Shown here piece after piece: positions 53,553 to 64,000 of a stretch of DNA of 64,000 nucleotides (the first letter of the stretch is position 1; each line of letters begins with the position of its first letter). Position numbers and translations under genes: made by a program. The stretch spans positions 53,468 through 117,467 of the forward strand of contig VCMS01000173.1 of assembly GCA_022539475.1 (NCBI GenBank). The letters run 5' to 3'. Source of the DNA: Gracilaria domingensis. Taxonomy: Eukaryota > Rhodophyta > Florideophyceae > Gracilariales > Gracilariaceae. The notes beneath the pieces are model-generated. The model saw only the letters and a program-made list of their open reading frames with translations. It ran no database searches and had not been told where the DNA came from.

Positions 53553-53829
53553 TGAACATCAATTTCGGGCTATAAATGGCCGATTAGTGGCCGTAATTAT
53601 TTCCAAAATAGATTTAATTGGCCGTATAATGGGCGTGTACAGTACAGTGGCCATTTGGATGCCTTGCCGTATTGTATTCTATGGATCGTTATTGGTACAA
53701 AATGTAGCTGCAGAGATAATGATGACGAAATATGGTCTCCATTGGACCCAGATCATACGACGCAATTATGATTTGGACCAGTTCCACGTCATTTATTTCT
53801 ATTTCGCTACTCTTCTCAGCTCACGTCCT

Positions 53830-56800
53830 GGCGCGCCTGCTACCGGCGCTGGTCACAACGCTCTCTACGCCGTCCGCTGCCGCGTGCGGTGGGTGCCTGC
53901 ACCAAAGGCGCGCCGCTCCTCCGCGACGCGCTGCGCGCCATCGGCTACACCGCGCTGTTCTACCTAGCGCTGCGCATCCCGTCGCTGCTGCTGGCCGACC
54001 CCACAGCCGCCCCGCGCTTCTCCTCCAGCGCGAGCGCGCTGGCGCCCCCGCCGCCCGTGCCCACCGCCGCCGAGTAGGCGCTCGTCACGCTGTCGCTTTT
54101 CGTGTCGCTGAGCACGCGCGACTCGTCGCCATTTCGCGCCGCCGCGCTGGGCGCGCTCATGCCCGCCATGCTCGACGCGCGCCCGCTGTGAGAGCCGGCG
54201 TGCGCCACCGCCGTACACTGGGCTGAAGACATCTTCTCCTTAGCTGACACGCACGCGCGCCTTATCGAAGTCCTCGCCGCCTCCAACGCCAGCCCACGCG
54301 TCATGCAACTCGCCGCTGCCGGGATGCGCCGGCGCAAACTCGCGCGCCACGCCGCGCTAGCGCGCGGGAGCCACCCCCGCCGCTTGCGCCCATTATCGCA
54401 GTGTACGGAGCGCATTGCGAGCGCCACTAGCCGCGTAGCTGCTCCGTGGCAGCATATCTGCTGTTTGCGCTGCGCTACCTAGTGCAGCAGCTCGCGCCGG
54501 CACGCCGGTTGCAGCTGCTGCCCGCCGCCAATCTGCACGTGCTGTTGCGCGCCGACGCGGACGCGTTGCACGCGCTGCGAGCCGCGCTGAGCACCGCGCA
54601 GCAGCGGCTGCTGCAGCCGCGCTGGCGGTGGTGCTGCTGGCTTCGAACGCGCCCTCGCTGGGCGAGCAGGTGGCACGCGCGCTACGGCATGAGCTGCAAG
54701 ACTTGTTCTCGCTCATTGCCCCCCAGTCTGCCTTGGGAGATGTATTTGTGCGCTTCTCGTCGCCGTCTGCTGCGACGCGCTCTCCAATATCGTATACTTC
54801 CCCCCAAGGGTCAGCAAGATATTGTTGGAAACCTCGTCCGGTCTCTGACCGCCGGCGAGCGGGCTGCGGTGATCGTCCCGGGCAATCAAGGAGTGTTTCT
54901 CGAGTTCAGCGGCGTGGAAGTGGAATCAAAAACGGCTGGCGCGCGCTCTGGTACCAACGAGAAGCTCTGTAGTCCGGCTCAAGACATGGGTCAACCTGGA
55001 ACAGTCGCAAGCGCGCAGCATTGGCAGTTCCCTCTTGAATAATGATATCGCCGCCGAACAGCTTCGACTGCACGTGAAGAGTCTTTTGCTGCGCTTGTAT
55101 GTGTACTGCCATCACCCGATATAGAGCGTTCGCATTGCTATGCGCTCAATTATATCCGCGGTGGTCAAGGCTTCTGGTCACGGCTCAGTGGCCGAGGCGA
55201 TCAAGGCGAACTTGCTTGCAGTGACGGACCACTGCATCAAGTCAATCGTTTCCCGGCAATGGCGTTCGCGAGAAGCGGGGTGCGCCGCGCTTCGCGACGT
55301 TCTTGCCTCCCGCACATGGGAGGAGGTGAAGGACTCTTTAAAGGATTTCTGGTACTACACACTGAGGGCTATGGATGATATGAAGGAAAGTGTGCGAAAG
55401 AGTGCTCAAGGCACTGGAAGGGCACTCTCGGAACTTTCGATATATCTACGTAATCCAAACTATTTGGGTGAAGAGGAATCGGCTCAAGCCGTTGACGTTG
55501 TACTGTCTGTGCTTATGACGTCCTTCACACACAGGGCCGAGGAGGTGAGAGCGCTCGTGTCAAAGACTCTGTCCGAGATCACACGACATGGAGGAACGGC
55601 CTTGCGGTCGTCTGTGCCGGATTTGATCGCGAATCTGTTGGACGTTGCGACAGAGCTCGAGCCGCAAATCTTAAACTACGCGGAGTATCATGTAGCCTCA
55701 CCGGAGGAGCTGCAAAACGCTCTGGTCACTGCATCGAGTATGTCCTCGTCCTCTTTGATCGAGTCGATTGAAAGGCTCATAGGGCAAGTTGACGAGACAA
55801 TCGCGGCGGAGGTGGTTCCGAATCTGGCACGATTGGCTCGCGTAGGAGTGGGAATTCCTACGCGTGCAGCGACGGCAAGGTTGATGTCGAGCGTTCTGCA
55901 ATCCAGAGCAGTGGGCATGGAAACATATGCTGCAAAGCTGCAGTTTTCAGCGGCAAGCGCTGCGGGCATGGAGCGCAACGCAATGCTTCGAAAGGCATGG
56001 TGCAAGGCCGCTGGCAGAGGTTCAAAGTTGTGCCGCGTCGATGAAGTTGCAAAGTATTGCAAACAAAATTAGCAAGAAGGCCACATCGGAGTATCCTCGG
56101 GATCGCGCGCTTGCCTCGTCTCTCGCTGCTGGGTTGTGTCGGATGGCGCCCGATACGACCCAGCAGCACGCAAGCTCTATACGGCCCTTCGCATACATGG
56201 GGCGCCCTGAAACAGACGACGACGTAGGAGATGACAGCAAGAACTGGAAAGACGCCTGGAATAAAGGTGCGCCAAGTACTCAGGCCGGGCTTCGTTTGTA
56301 CGCAAAGGCGATTGTTGAAATATGTGAGCAACGGCTATCTACTTCTGCTCAGTACCGCGTGAAAAGGAACGCCGCAGCCACGCTAGGGGACCTCACGAAC
56401 GCTTCAAATGACATTGTCGATGTACAGTACATGTCGCGAAGCGCAAAAACGTTGTTAGCGGTGCTTCCAGGTCATATTTGGAAAGGACAGCATGTTGCAA
56501 TTGAGGCCATTGGGTCTTTGGCAGATTTCTGTTCAAGCGCATCTTTGTGGGAGTCGTGCGGAGGGAGCGTAGCTGTTGTGCAGCCTGTGCTGTCCGAATC
56601 TGATCGAGGGAAGAAGGATTATCGAATTGCAGCAATTGATGCGGCGAGGAAGGTGCTGGTTAACACCCGAGAAACCGTTTGCATGTACGAGAAAGTCAGG
56701 GATCACTTGTCAGAGCTCGTGTCTCCAAACTCGTCGGATGTAAACGCTAGCGTACCAAATGTGTCACAGATGGTGTGGGAAACTGGGTCTGATGCAGATG

Positions 56801-57309
56801 CTGTTGATGCTTGGAACAAAGCGCGAAAGTCGCAAAAGCTATTGTGCAAAGCAGCGATTCAGTGCCTGCAATCTTCAATCACAGGGGTGGCGGGCGTTGA
56901 GAAGCTAGAAGAACACGTACTTAATTTGCTGTGTGTGTTTGAAGAACTGATGCAGAACGATTGGGACATTCGACTAACTGTACTTCAAGCCATTGAGAAG
57001 TTGTCCGAACGTTTCTCCAAACATGAACTGCAATTTAGAAACTCCCTGGAGCGCACTGAGGCATTGATTAAACGATTAGTAAACCTCAGCAAAAACGGCA
57101 TTCACGAACCCAAGTATAAAGTGCTAAGAAATAGTGGGTTAACAATTCTTGATCACTTGGTCAACGTTTCCAAGGATTCTACGGCAATGAAGGGTGTGAT
57201 TGTAGAGGACACGCGATCCAGAGGTCTCGGAACGAAGATTCCGAGCCTTGGGTGCGATCCGTTGCAATTAAACTATGCACGGCGTTGGCATTTCGTGATC
57301 ATAGTTTAG
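53830..57309 (+). pseudogene. ECM29: ECM29 proteasome scaffold, C-terminal half, broken
   Basis: HEAT-repeat protein that tethers the 26S proteasome. Matching blocks in order: LRDALRAIGYTALFYLALR (about 53920), ASNAPSLGEQVARALRHELQ (about 54650), GNLVRSLTAGER and TNEKLCSPAQDMGQP (about 54830-54995), YVYCHHPI-stop-SVRIAMRSI (about 55100-55150), WRSREAGCAALRDVL (55260) and LRAMDDMKESVRKSAQGTG (55360-55420), diagnostic of the family, and then helical repeats to 57309. Frames switch several times at 54430-55040 and once near 56020; stops include 54075, 54189 and 55123. The region 55140-57309 is almost open, in two frames. The N-terminal half is absent. Confidence 0.85.
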
Positions 57310-57827
57310 GCTGGGGCTTTTGAGGTTGAAAAGTAGAGCTTAGGCAGTTAGGCAAAGAGGTTCGGCTAATCTGTGTGTTTACGTATCTACCTGGTGACCG
57401 TCCAACGACTATGAATAACTCAATCGCGCGCCACTCACTTGGAAGCGCGGTCCCTTTTAGCTCATTCTAGGTAATCCAAGTAAGCTTTGAACGCAACTGA
57501 AGCTAGTTGTAATCGCCTTTACATGCGTGCGGTGTACGCGTCGGTAGTTACTCGTTGGGGGATGCTGTGCTTGAGACCTTGGGTGAGCACCAGACGCATG
57601 TGTTCCATCTGTTCATGCCGAATGAAAGCGCGTTAACTCTGCATCATCACCCGGGGTGCATGTGTATAAAAGAAGAACAGAAAGCTAATGGTCTGAACTC
57701 GGAACCGGCGACCACATTCTGATGACGACGATAGAGTGCATCAGTGACGGCTTTTCAGGATAATCTTGTTTCCCTCGACGTGCCAATGATGTCGCCCAAA
57801 GGCTGGCAGTAAGATTTTCTCGTGGTG
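57310..57827. other. Gap between ECM29 and lectin relics
   Basis: No coding or RNA feature seen. The two relics are convergent, so this is shared 3' sequence. Confidence 0.5.
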
Positions 57828-59400
57828 TTAGACCATTCGATGCACTTTCCGCACGGCCAACGACATCTTATTGACATGGTATACGCCAACTCTCAAAAGC
57901 GCTTGAATGATTACGAACATGATAAGGGTACCACTTCCGCCAGGAGACTGCTCGGTGATGCTCTCGTGATGATCCACCAACTCCTCGTTCAGATCATCAT
58001 GCGAATCAGAAATGTTATGCGTCTTCTACTTAAGCGCACGCCGCGAGTTATGAAGGCCTTGCAACTGGCTAGAAAACCTGCCCGAAGCACGCGACAAGTC
58101 GCCTGCAGTAGCCTTAAGAGGTTTCAAAACGGCCACCAACTGCCACATGTCGCCCTTTTGTTTCTCCATCTCGCGAATGAGTTGCGCAATGATTTGGCGC
58201 ACACCCTCCAGTCGAAGCTTTCTTTCTTGCGCATTCTCGTCGCCGAGGCCCTTGAAAATGGACGTCATAGAGTTGTACACCTCGTACACCTGCAGGTCTG
58301 AAGAGCCTGAGATCGACGAGGTGGCGTCCTCTCTGCGGTGCATGCGCGCGGTAGGGTTCAGATCGGTGCGATGCGGAGGCGGAGCAGGGGCGGTGCTGTC
58401 ATTGCTACACCACTGGAGCTACCATTGAAAGCCGGCGGCACGTAGCCGCGCGAATTATCGCTCTGCTGCTGTTGTTGATGCTGTTTCCGCTGTTGTTGCT
58501 GTCACTGACCACGGTGGTCGGTCCGTAGTTCCGGAAGCAGAACCGGCGCCATACTGCTGCGAATAGTAGTCGGATCGATAAGTGTGGGCAACCTGAGCGG
58601 ATTCATGAATTAAGACGGCGTCATGGACCTCATGATTGGCAAAGAAATGGCCGGTCTCAGCAGGTAGTGCGAGGAAGCCACCACCAGAGAATGGCAGCTG
58701 CACACCCCAAACCTTGAAGCACGTATGCCAGCGTTGTGGGGCGCGTGGGTTCATAGCGACGCCCACGTGAAGATTGCCACCGAGCAGCTGGACTTACACG
58801 CGAATCGGGTGGTTCATCTCAAGCGAGCAGCCCTCGAAAAGCTTGGTATCCGCGCCATCGGTGTCAGGCTTTCATTGCTTGGTTCCGTCCGACACATAAA
58901 CGTACATATGGGCCACATTTCGCGTTCGAGAGTTGGAAAAGGTGTCGATAATGATGCCAAGCCCCACAAATATATGCGCAATACCCATGGCATAGCCTAA
59001 CCTCGGGCGGTCCCACAAAAAGAAGAAGTCCATACCATTGGCAGGGTCATGCGAATCGCGCACGGTATCTAACTCCACGTCGAAGTAGCCGTTGAAGTTT
59101 TGCGTATCGGTGGCAATGTCGTTGTAGAACAGCGCTTAATTTGACTGGCTCGCCGACATGAGGAGGACCACGTCGCGACCGGTGCGGCTGCGCGTGATCA
59201 TGGTCGTGCCCAGCTGAAACCCGTCGGAGACGGGGTCACCGGCGGCGATGGGCCTCGTTCGGGTGCCGAAAGAAGAGGTCCGGGCCTCCCGCGCCCAGGT
59301 AGAGAAACTGGAATAGCTGCGGGTTTTGCTGCTGTCACTACAGCAGCGACGGCAACGCGAGGGCTCTGGCAGCCAGCAGTAGCAGCACGCAAATCGGCGC
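57828..59400 (-). pseudogene. L-type lectin cargo receptor (ERGIC-53/VIP36-like), nonsense-riddled
   Basis: Type I membrane lectin of the early secretory pathway. Signal-peptide-like CVLLLLAARALALPSLL (about 59330-59385), then the lectin fold: GTTMITRS, YFDVELDTVRDSHDPANG, VGLGIIIDTFSN (metal-site strand), FKVWGVQLPFSGGGFLALPA and TGHFFANHEVHD, typical of the last strands. Gln/Ser-rich linker (about 58440-58560), coiled coil (KQKGDMWQLVAVLKPLK), transmembrane segment LIMFVIIQALLRVGVY and a basic tail to 57828. In one frame from 59136 on there are stops at 59136, 58872, about 58806, 58455 and 58026. The linker is better read in another frame, implying compensating indels. The N-terminal part also switches frame. 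Confidence 0.8.
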
Positions 59401-59835
59401 GAGACGCGGCGTCGACGACGACTCACGGCGGGATGGCGGCGACGGTGAACGAGTGGCGCGCGCGAAAGTTCGGGAGGCTGGAAGCGAGGTCCGTGAGCGA
59501 ACGGAGGGCGTGGTTTACGGGCGGTATGGCAGGGTGCCAGTGATGACGGGCAACGGCAGCGATCCCCACGCGGAAGTGCACGCGGGGGTGGAGCGCGAAG
59601 GAGCCTAGTGCAATTGTACTGCACGTACAGCGCGCATAAAATGACTGAAGCGCGCAACATGCGCACATTGGAAGGCGTCGCGCGCCACGTCACATCGACG
59701 ACGCACAGCTCTGCGGCGCGAGACAGCCGCGCGCGGAGTGCGCCGCGCACGGGAATGCGCGCCCTCGCGCGCGTCAGCGAGGCGCTTCAGCTCGAACAGC
59801 ATGCGCTACGTTTTGGCTGGCGTTGCGTGCGGTGT

Positions 59836-60223
59836 GTGTTTTAGGAGGTCTGTGGACGCTACCAGAATGAGGCGAAAACGTGCCCGCGGGTGGATGGGGT
59901 CGGTCGTGTTAGGGTAGGTACCCTAACACGACCGGACCCCCCGCCCGCGGGCATAAAATCGTACATTTTTCAAAAAATCGGCCAAAACGTGCCCGCGGGC
60001 GGGGGGTCCGGTCGTGTTAGGGTACCTACCCTAACACGACCGACCCCCCCCGCCCGCAGGCATGAAAAAGCACATTTTTTAGAAAACCGGCCAAAACGTG
60101 CCCGCGGACGGGGGGGTCCGGTTGTGTTAGGGTAGCCACCCTAACCCAACCGACCCCCCCCCCCCACGCCCACGCGCACGTTCTGGCCATATTTTGGCAC
60201 CATGCAGAGACCTCCCAAAACAC
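59836..60223. mobile_element. 388-bp inverted-repeat element with three TTAGGGTA palindromes
   Basis: The ends are imperfect inverted repeats (GTGTTTTAGGAGGTCT... / ...AGACCTCCCAAAACAC). The interior has three tandem units of about 108 bp, starting near 59876, 59984 and 60093. Each is a large GC-rich palindrome centred on GTGTTAGGGTA...TACCCTAACAC. No coding capacity; MITE-like. A partial terminal match (CCTCCCAAAACACA) recurs near 60478. Confidence 0.68.
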
Positions 60224-61033
60224 CTTCCTCCACACTTCCCGCACTCATTACGGTGCACCTGCCCGCCAACACGTGAACGCTGCTGGCCACGTGGATTGGC
60301 GGGAGGTAAAAGAGCTGTATATACAACGCCGGCTATACATCAATGAGAGTATATCTCGAGTATTATAAGCTCTTAAAAAGCACAATTCGAGAGCGCAGTG
60401 ATTACTCGCATAAGTCTAAATCCACTACAACCACCTGTTCACAGACAAATTTTTAAACCGTTTTGCAGCGTTTCCAAACCTCCCAAAACACAGTTTGATG
60501 CATTACTCACAGTTTTTTTGTTGCAAGCACAATATACATTCATTAGACAAGACTCAACTAGTTTTCGTATCCAAATGATGCTCATCTAGTAAAAAAAACT
60601 CACGACCATGTGTTTGCTACAAGTTGTGTACTTATTGACAAACTACACTATTTACACTGCTCAGAGCAGCACGGTGACGAACTACGAAAGCGCCTCAACA
60701 CTCTCACGCACGAAAGTGGTAATGCGCCGGGATGAGCTGCAGACAAACAGAGTGATGACAGTAGGTAGCTACTTAAAATACTCGCCACTCTTGTTTTCGG
60801 TGAAGATACAAATTCACCGATGATGTAGATGAGGTAATATCGTCTAGCATGAGCCCATCGGCTCTGGCTTTTTACGCTAATATCGAAATTTAATTGGTTC
60901 GTTCTGACGGGCTGGTAAACAGCAAAGAAGGCCTTCAACGATCATAGAATCCCTGAATTATAGTGGTAGTGGATTTCTCTGCGGAACACTAAAAGAACCA
61001 AATGGAGTTTTGATCAGCTAACTACTACATGAT
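60224..61033. other. X2 DNA without a supported gene
   Basis: TATATA-type sequence near 60320-60350 could be promoter remnants. No conserved protein frame seen. Confidence 0.45.
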
Positions 61034-61270
61034 CCTCACAGATTTAGAGAACGGGGGCTGTAGCAGCTCCTATATGCTAAATTCATTCAGTATAAAAATC
61101 TATGGAAGAAAAACGCAACCAGAGTGGTAGTTGAAAGCAAAACATATGGTAGTTATGAAAACCCTTCAGCCCGGCATGCTTGGGCTTGTAGCACATGACA
61201 ATAGTTCCAATATTGAACTCCTATCGCTTCGCCTCTCGGTAACAAGGCCTGTCAGCAACAATACAAGAGA
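61034..61270 (+). pseudogene. X2 ORF1 relic
   Basis: Aligns with 29715-29965 of X1 ORF1 (AGAACGGGGGC... and ...GCACATGA-GATAGTTCC landmarks), with many indels and stops. Only this N-terminal stretch is preserved before a large deletion. Confidence 0.7.
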
Positions 61271-61339
61271 AGATATAAATCGGCGTGTTGTGGAGATACC
61301 GTAAAATGCTGCCAAAGGTGTTAGTTCTTCTTCTGTTAA

Positions 61340-63600
61340 GAGCCGTTATAAAACTTCAGAGTTCCACTTCCAGAGCTATGAATTGCTGCCGACTACGTTG
61401 TCGAGCAGCATTTGGAGGCTTCAATCTGCCACCGAAGAGACGAAATAGAGCTTTCATTACATCATGGCCCACTAATGCACCTATAATTATTCCAAGCAAC
61501 GTCCGAGTACTGAGAGAAAATTTTTCTGATTGGGGCCGTGTCCTGCGCTCCCCATCAGATTTCAAAGAATTCCATCATAAAGGAAAAATATGTCAATGTC
61601 TTTGTATGCTTTGGCCTCCATCATTCAAAGGAGATCTGCCTTGGTGAAGGTTCCATTCAGTAACCTGCCTTTCTTCGTCGTGGACAAATCTAAAGGCAAA
61701 CTTCTGACAGAAAAGTTGCATTGCATGGAAGATAGATTTGCGTTTGTAAAGTTCTGGATTTGAGTACGTATCGTTCGAAATGAACGTGACGCGGATCATC
61801 CGCTCTAAGCACTGCAATAGAAACATGATGATTCTATTGCAGTGCTTAGGGTCTCTGACTACAGTCTCTCGATTTCTGGAATATTAATCAGTTTCAATAT
61901 GCCGAGATGCAAGTTGCGTAACTGTTCGAAGCGAGCTCTCCTTGTTTCGAACAGACTGCATAGAAATAACCCTTGGATGAATCTTACGGTCAAGGCGATT
62001 TTGATGGACGAGAGAATGAGAGATATGGAATTGGAACGCATGAAAATATCCGACTTGGATCTCGTCTCCCGTGTACGACGTAAGTTTGTTTCTCCTTCGC
62101 CTTTCTTTGCATATTCGAGAATAACTGAGTATGTCTTTCTGACGCTTTTAGTGTGGTTTTGGGAGAGTCCAGTGAATGACGTAAGGAACATTACCGCCTA
62201 AAGATGAGGGAGGGGCTTGCATCTATGACAAGGGCCTTTCCGTTGGCTCCTATGAAGAGTAGACAGAATGTACTTAGCTCAGAATATCCACAAAAACTTG
62301 CTGAGGATGGCACCACTCGATATTACTGCCGTCTCGCGAATGAACCGAAAACCTTCTGCATTAGATGTATATTTGCCTACAGTACTTGACGAAGCAGATT
62401 CTCCTTGAGGGCATGTGCATCTGGAATCGCCGTAGAGACTTGCTAGAAAACGAATGGCATTGCGTCTGCCTAGACTGCGAAAAACCTGTACCAGTGTTGT
62501 AGGAAAGTATGCCACTACTGTGAGGTCATCACGGATGCGCTTACGGCGTAGCTCGTCGGAGAAAGTTGAGAAATATGAGGTGAAGAGTACAGGCGGTTAA
62601 CCGATGTTGCTTGAGCAGTTAGTTGAAGACTTTATCGGGATACTACATGCAGAATACCTACGAAAGATTCACTGTAACCTTATTTCTTGGGAGTACCCAC
62701 TTTCAGCTATCCAAAGAGCCCATGACCTTTCCTTAAGTTTCGAGGTGGCGATCTCTGGCGAGAGAGCGGACATGGTGAGATATTTTCGCTTGAAGTGGGC
62801 GTCGAGGTAATGAGGGTGAAGAATGTGTATGTTTCGTTGTTAGCAACTGAGCTGTTTCACAAGTGTTCTGAACGGGGGTTCTCGTGTAAGGGTGGCGCTG
62901 AAACTTACATCCTCTGGCGAGGACAGTTTTCGTCGATTGGAAACGTCTTGAGACGTATCCGTTCGAAAATGGCGTCTTCAGTTCTGTACAGCGCTTAGAA
63001 CTTGTATCGTCTCGTAATCGCTTTTGCGAGGAATCGCGGGGTCCCGAAGTTAGCCCATTACTCGTCTGCTTCACGATGACCAAGGTTGGAAGCTACTGAA
63101 GCCAGACAAACGTGAGATAATCCCATATGCAAATCACCGAGGGCCTCCTCAGAAGGCACTGGGCGTGGACTGCTTCCGTGTTCTCGCTCTTAACTGCCGC
63201 GGGACCCGGGGAAGGCGAGAAACACAAGCCGAAGTGTCCGGAATGAAGGGCGCACGGAGTGGGGTCGACGATGTCCCTCGGACACCGCAGGCTCGGGAAG
63301 CGACAAGGGGCAGTGACCGTTTCGGAAGAGCGGGCGCGGGGCGCGGAAATCTTGAGGACGCTTGCTCTTCCAGGCCGCTATTTTCATCTTCCAGCGCTGC
63401 TTTCAACGAACACGGGCAAACGTTAAATGCTGTTGAATAGATAGCACTCCTCGCGGTAACAACGGGCACCCACGCTTCTTATGTGTACGGGTAGTTAGAT
63501 CATGGGAAGAAGAAATGAAGGAGTAACGACGACAAAGACGGGCAAAAGAAGGTCATTGGAGGGGAAAGGAGGTCAGGCGACAGTTCAGATCGACGTTCAA
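61340..63600 (-). pseudogene. X2 transposase (ORF2) relic
   Basis: Aligns with X1 ORF2 from about 32570 to its start. The N-terminal frame (63149-63469) shares SLKAALEDENS with X1's RLKAALEDDNS. The middle frame (61859-62191) shares NLHLGILKLI and RTRETRSKSDIFMRSNSIS. Small indels are dense, so frames change every 50-150 bp. The C-terminal 360 codons are missing. Confidence 0.85.
61804..61849. repeat. Perfect 18-bp fold-back inside the transposase relic
   Basis: CTAAGCACTGCAATAGAA and its reverse complement with a 10-nt loop. The homologous position in X1 (near 33010) has only the right arm, so the left arm arose as a local inverted duplication. Confidence 0.75.
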
Positions 63601-63629
63601 GCTGACGAATGGAGAAATAAATTTGAGTT

Positions 63630-64000
63630 AAATCACGGCTCTTTCGTTCAAAGGAACGTTAGGTACACGTCTGCCTCAACACAAGGGTGTACTCTCTCGT
63701 ATTATCTACCACTGGTTAAAACCTGAGGTTTCGCAACGTGACGCCTGTACACCTTCCAATCTCGCACAGAAAAATTAAATCTCTTCCCTCCGCCGCCGCC
63801 CGCGCGCCTCGCCGTTCCGACTATCGTTCCTCGTATTCCGTGCCATCCACATCCCTCGCGTTTCTACTCCGCCGAAGTAGAACGCGAGGTGTGCGATGGC
63901 ACGGATCACGAGCGCGGCCGCTCCGTCGTACCTTTCTCCGCCCTGCGCACTCGCCTACCGAAGTAGAGGTGCGGGGAAGAGAATGGCAGGTACGCTTCAT
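63630..64000. repeat. X2 counterpart of the region upstream of ORF2, with palindromes
   Basis: 63630-63840 parallels 34797-35035. Next come an inverted repeat at 63841-63868/63874-63901 and a weaker one at about 63928-63995. The window ends inside X2. Confidence 0.65.

Larger units (their letters stand above)
51799..64000. mobile_element. X2: cargo-rich, decayed X-family transposon (right end outside window)
   Basis: It starts with CGTCTGTGTTCTGCA exactly as X1 and keeps the left-end similarity for about 300 bp. It then carries LCB2, ECM29 and lectin pseudogenes, a palindromic inverted-repeat element, and finally decayed ORF1 and ORF2 in the same order and orientation as X1. About 2.6 kb equivalent to the ORF1 C-terminal and ORF2 C-terminal coding parts is deleted. 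At least 12.2 kb. It abuts element F on the left. Confidence 0.75.

Noticed and set aside
53960-54716. Long minus-strand Arg/Ala-rich frames
   Set aside because: Shadows of the GC-rich ECM29 relic; no motif of their own.
57822-58301. 159-codon plus-strand ORF
   Set aside because: Antisense to the lectin coiled coil and membrane segment; no independent support.
59876-60190. Internal telomere array
   Set aside because: TTAGGG occurs once per palindrome arm in 108-bp units, not as tandem hexamers or heptamers.
60461-60500. Second copy of the palindromic inverted-repeat element
   Set aside because: Only about 15 bases of the terminal repeat match; no interior or partner end found.
1-64000. tRNA or rRNA genes
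   Set aside because: No cloverleaf-type or conserved rRNA stretch noticed by eye; a dedicated covariance-model scan would be decisive.

Overview
This window looks like nuclear DNA of an intron-poor, transposon-crowded eukaryote. The evidence is nested Ty3/gypsy chromoviruses, a Plavaka/CACTA-like DNA transposase and decayed copies of purely eukaryotic genes: the proteasome scaffold ECM29, serine palmitoyltransferase LCB2, an L-type cargo-receptor lectin and ribulose-phosphate 3-epimerase. A multicellular red alga is my best guess from the uninterrupted long ORFs and mid-range GC, but it is not proven. Almost nothing here is an intact host gene.

Layout. 1-117 is the right end of a large DNA transposon (copy X0). 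It abuts gypsy element A (minus; 118-5540). A's 5' LTR abuts the integrase of gypsy element C (plus; 5541-11805). 11806-14290 is older DNA with a decayed tyrosine-recombinase-like gene. Gypsy element D (minus) spans 14291-37765 between 980-bp LTRs and a 5-bp duplication GAAGA. Its leader, between primer site and gag, is split by an 11.4-kb DNA transposon, X1 (25337-36765). 37771-39980 holds two small unrecognised ORFs. Gypsy element F (minus, a different lineage) runs from about 39985 to 51798 and is cut in its reverse transcriptase by gypsy element E (plus, 40222-48764, 5-bp duplication CTCAG). From 51799 to the window end is a third DNA transposon copy, X2.

The X family. X1 has short terminal inverted repeats (CGTCTGT...ACAGACG), a conserved left end of about 300 bp and a right end with repeated CTGGACGACCC motifs. 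Near its right side it has a convergent gene pair: an unrecognised 750-aa protein and a 1091-aa Plavaka-like transposase whose stop codons overlap. Between left end and gene pair lie host-gene fragments (epimerase, ketopantoate-reductase-like). X2 has the same left end, a deleted and decayed version of the gene pair, and much more cargo (LCB2, ECM29, lectin, a small palindromic inverted-repeat element). I interpret X as a gene-capturing giant DNA transposon. All three visible X ends lie in gypsy retroelements.

The gypsy family A/C/D/E shares related primer-binding sites, LTRs beginning TGT and ending ACA, a conserved GAAAAAC shift-like site at the gag stop, and a variable-sequence hairpin just before AGTAAA in every LTR. 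C and D also carry an unusual long ORF on the antisense strand between the chromodomain and the 3' LTR. I recognise no known family for it. The D copy keeps one frame over 602 codons, broken only by four stop codons.
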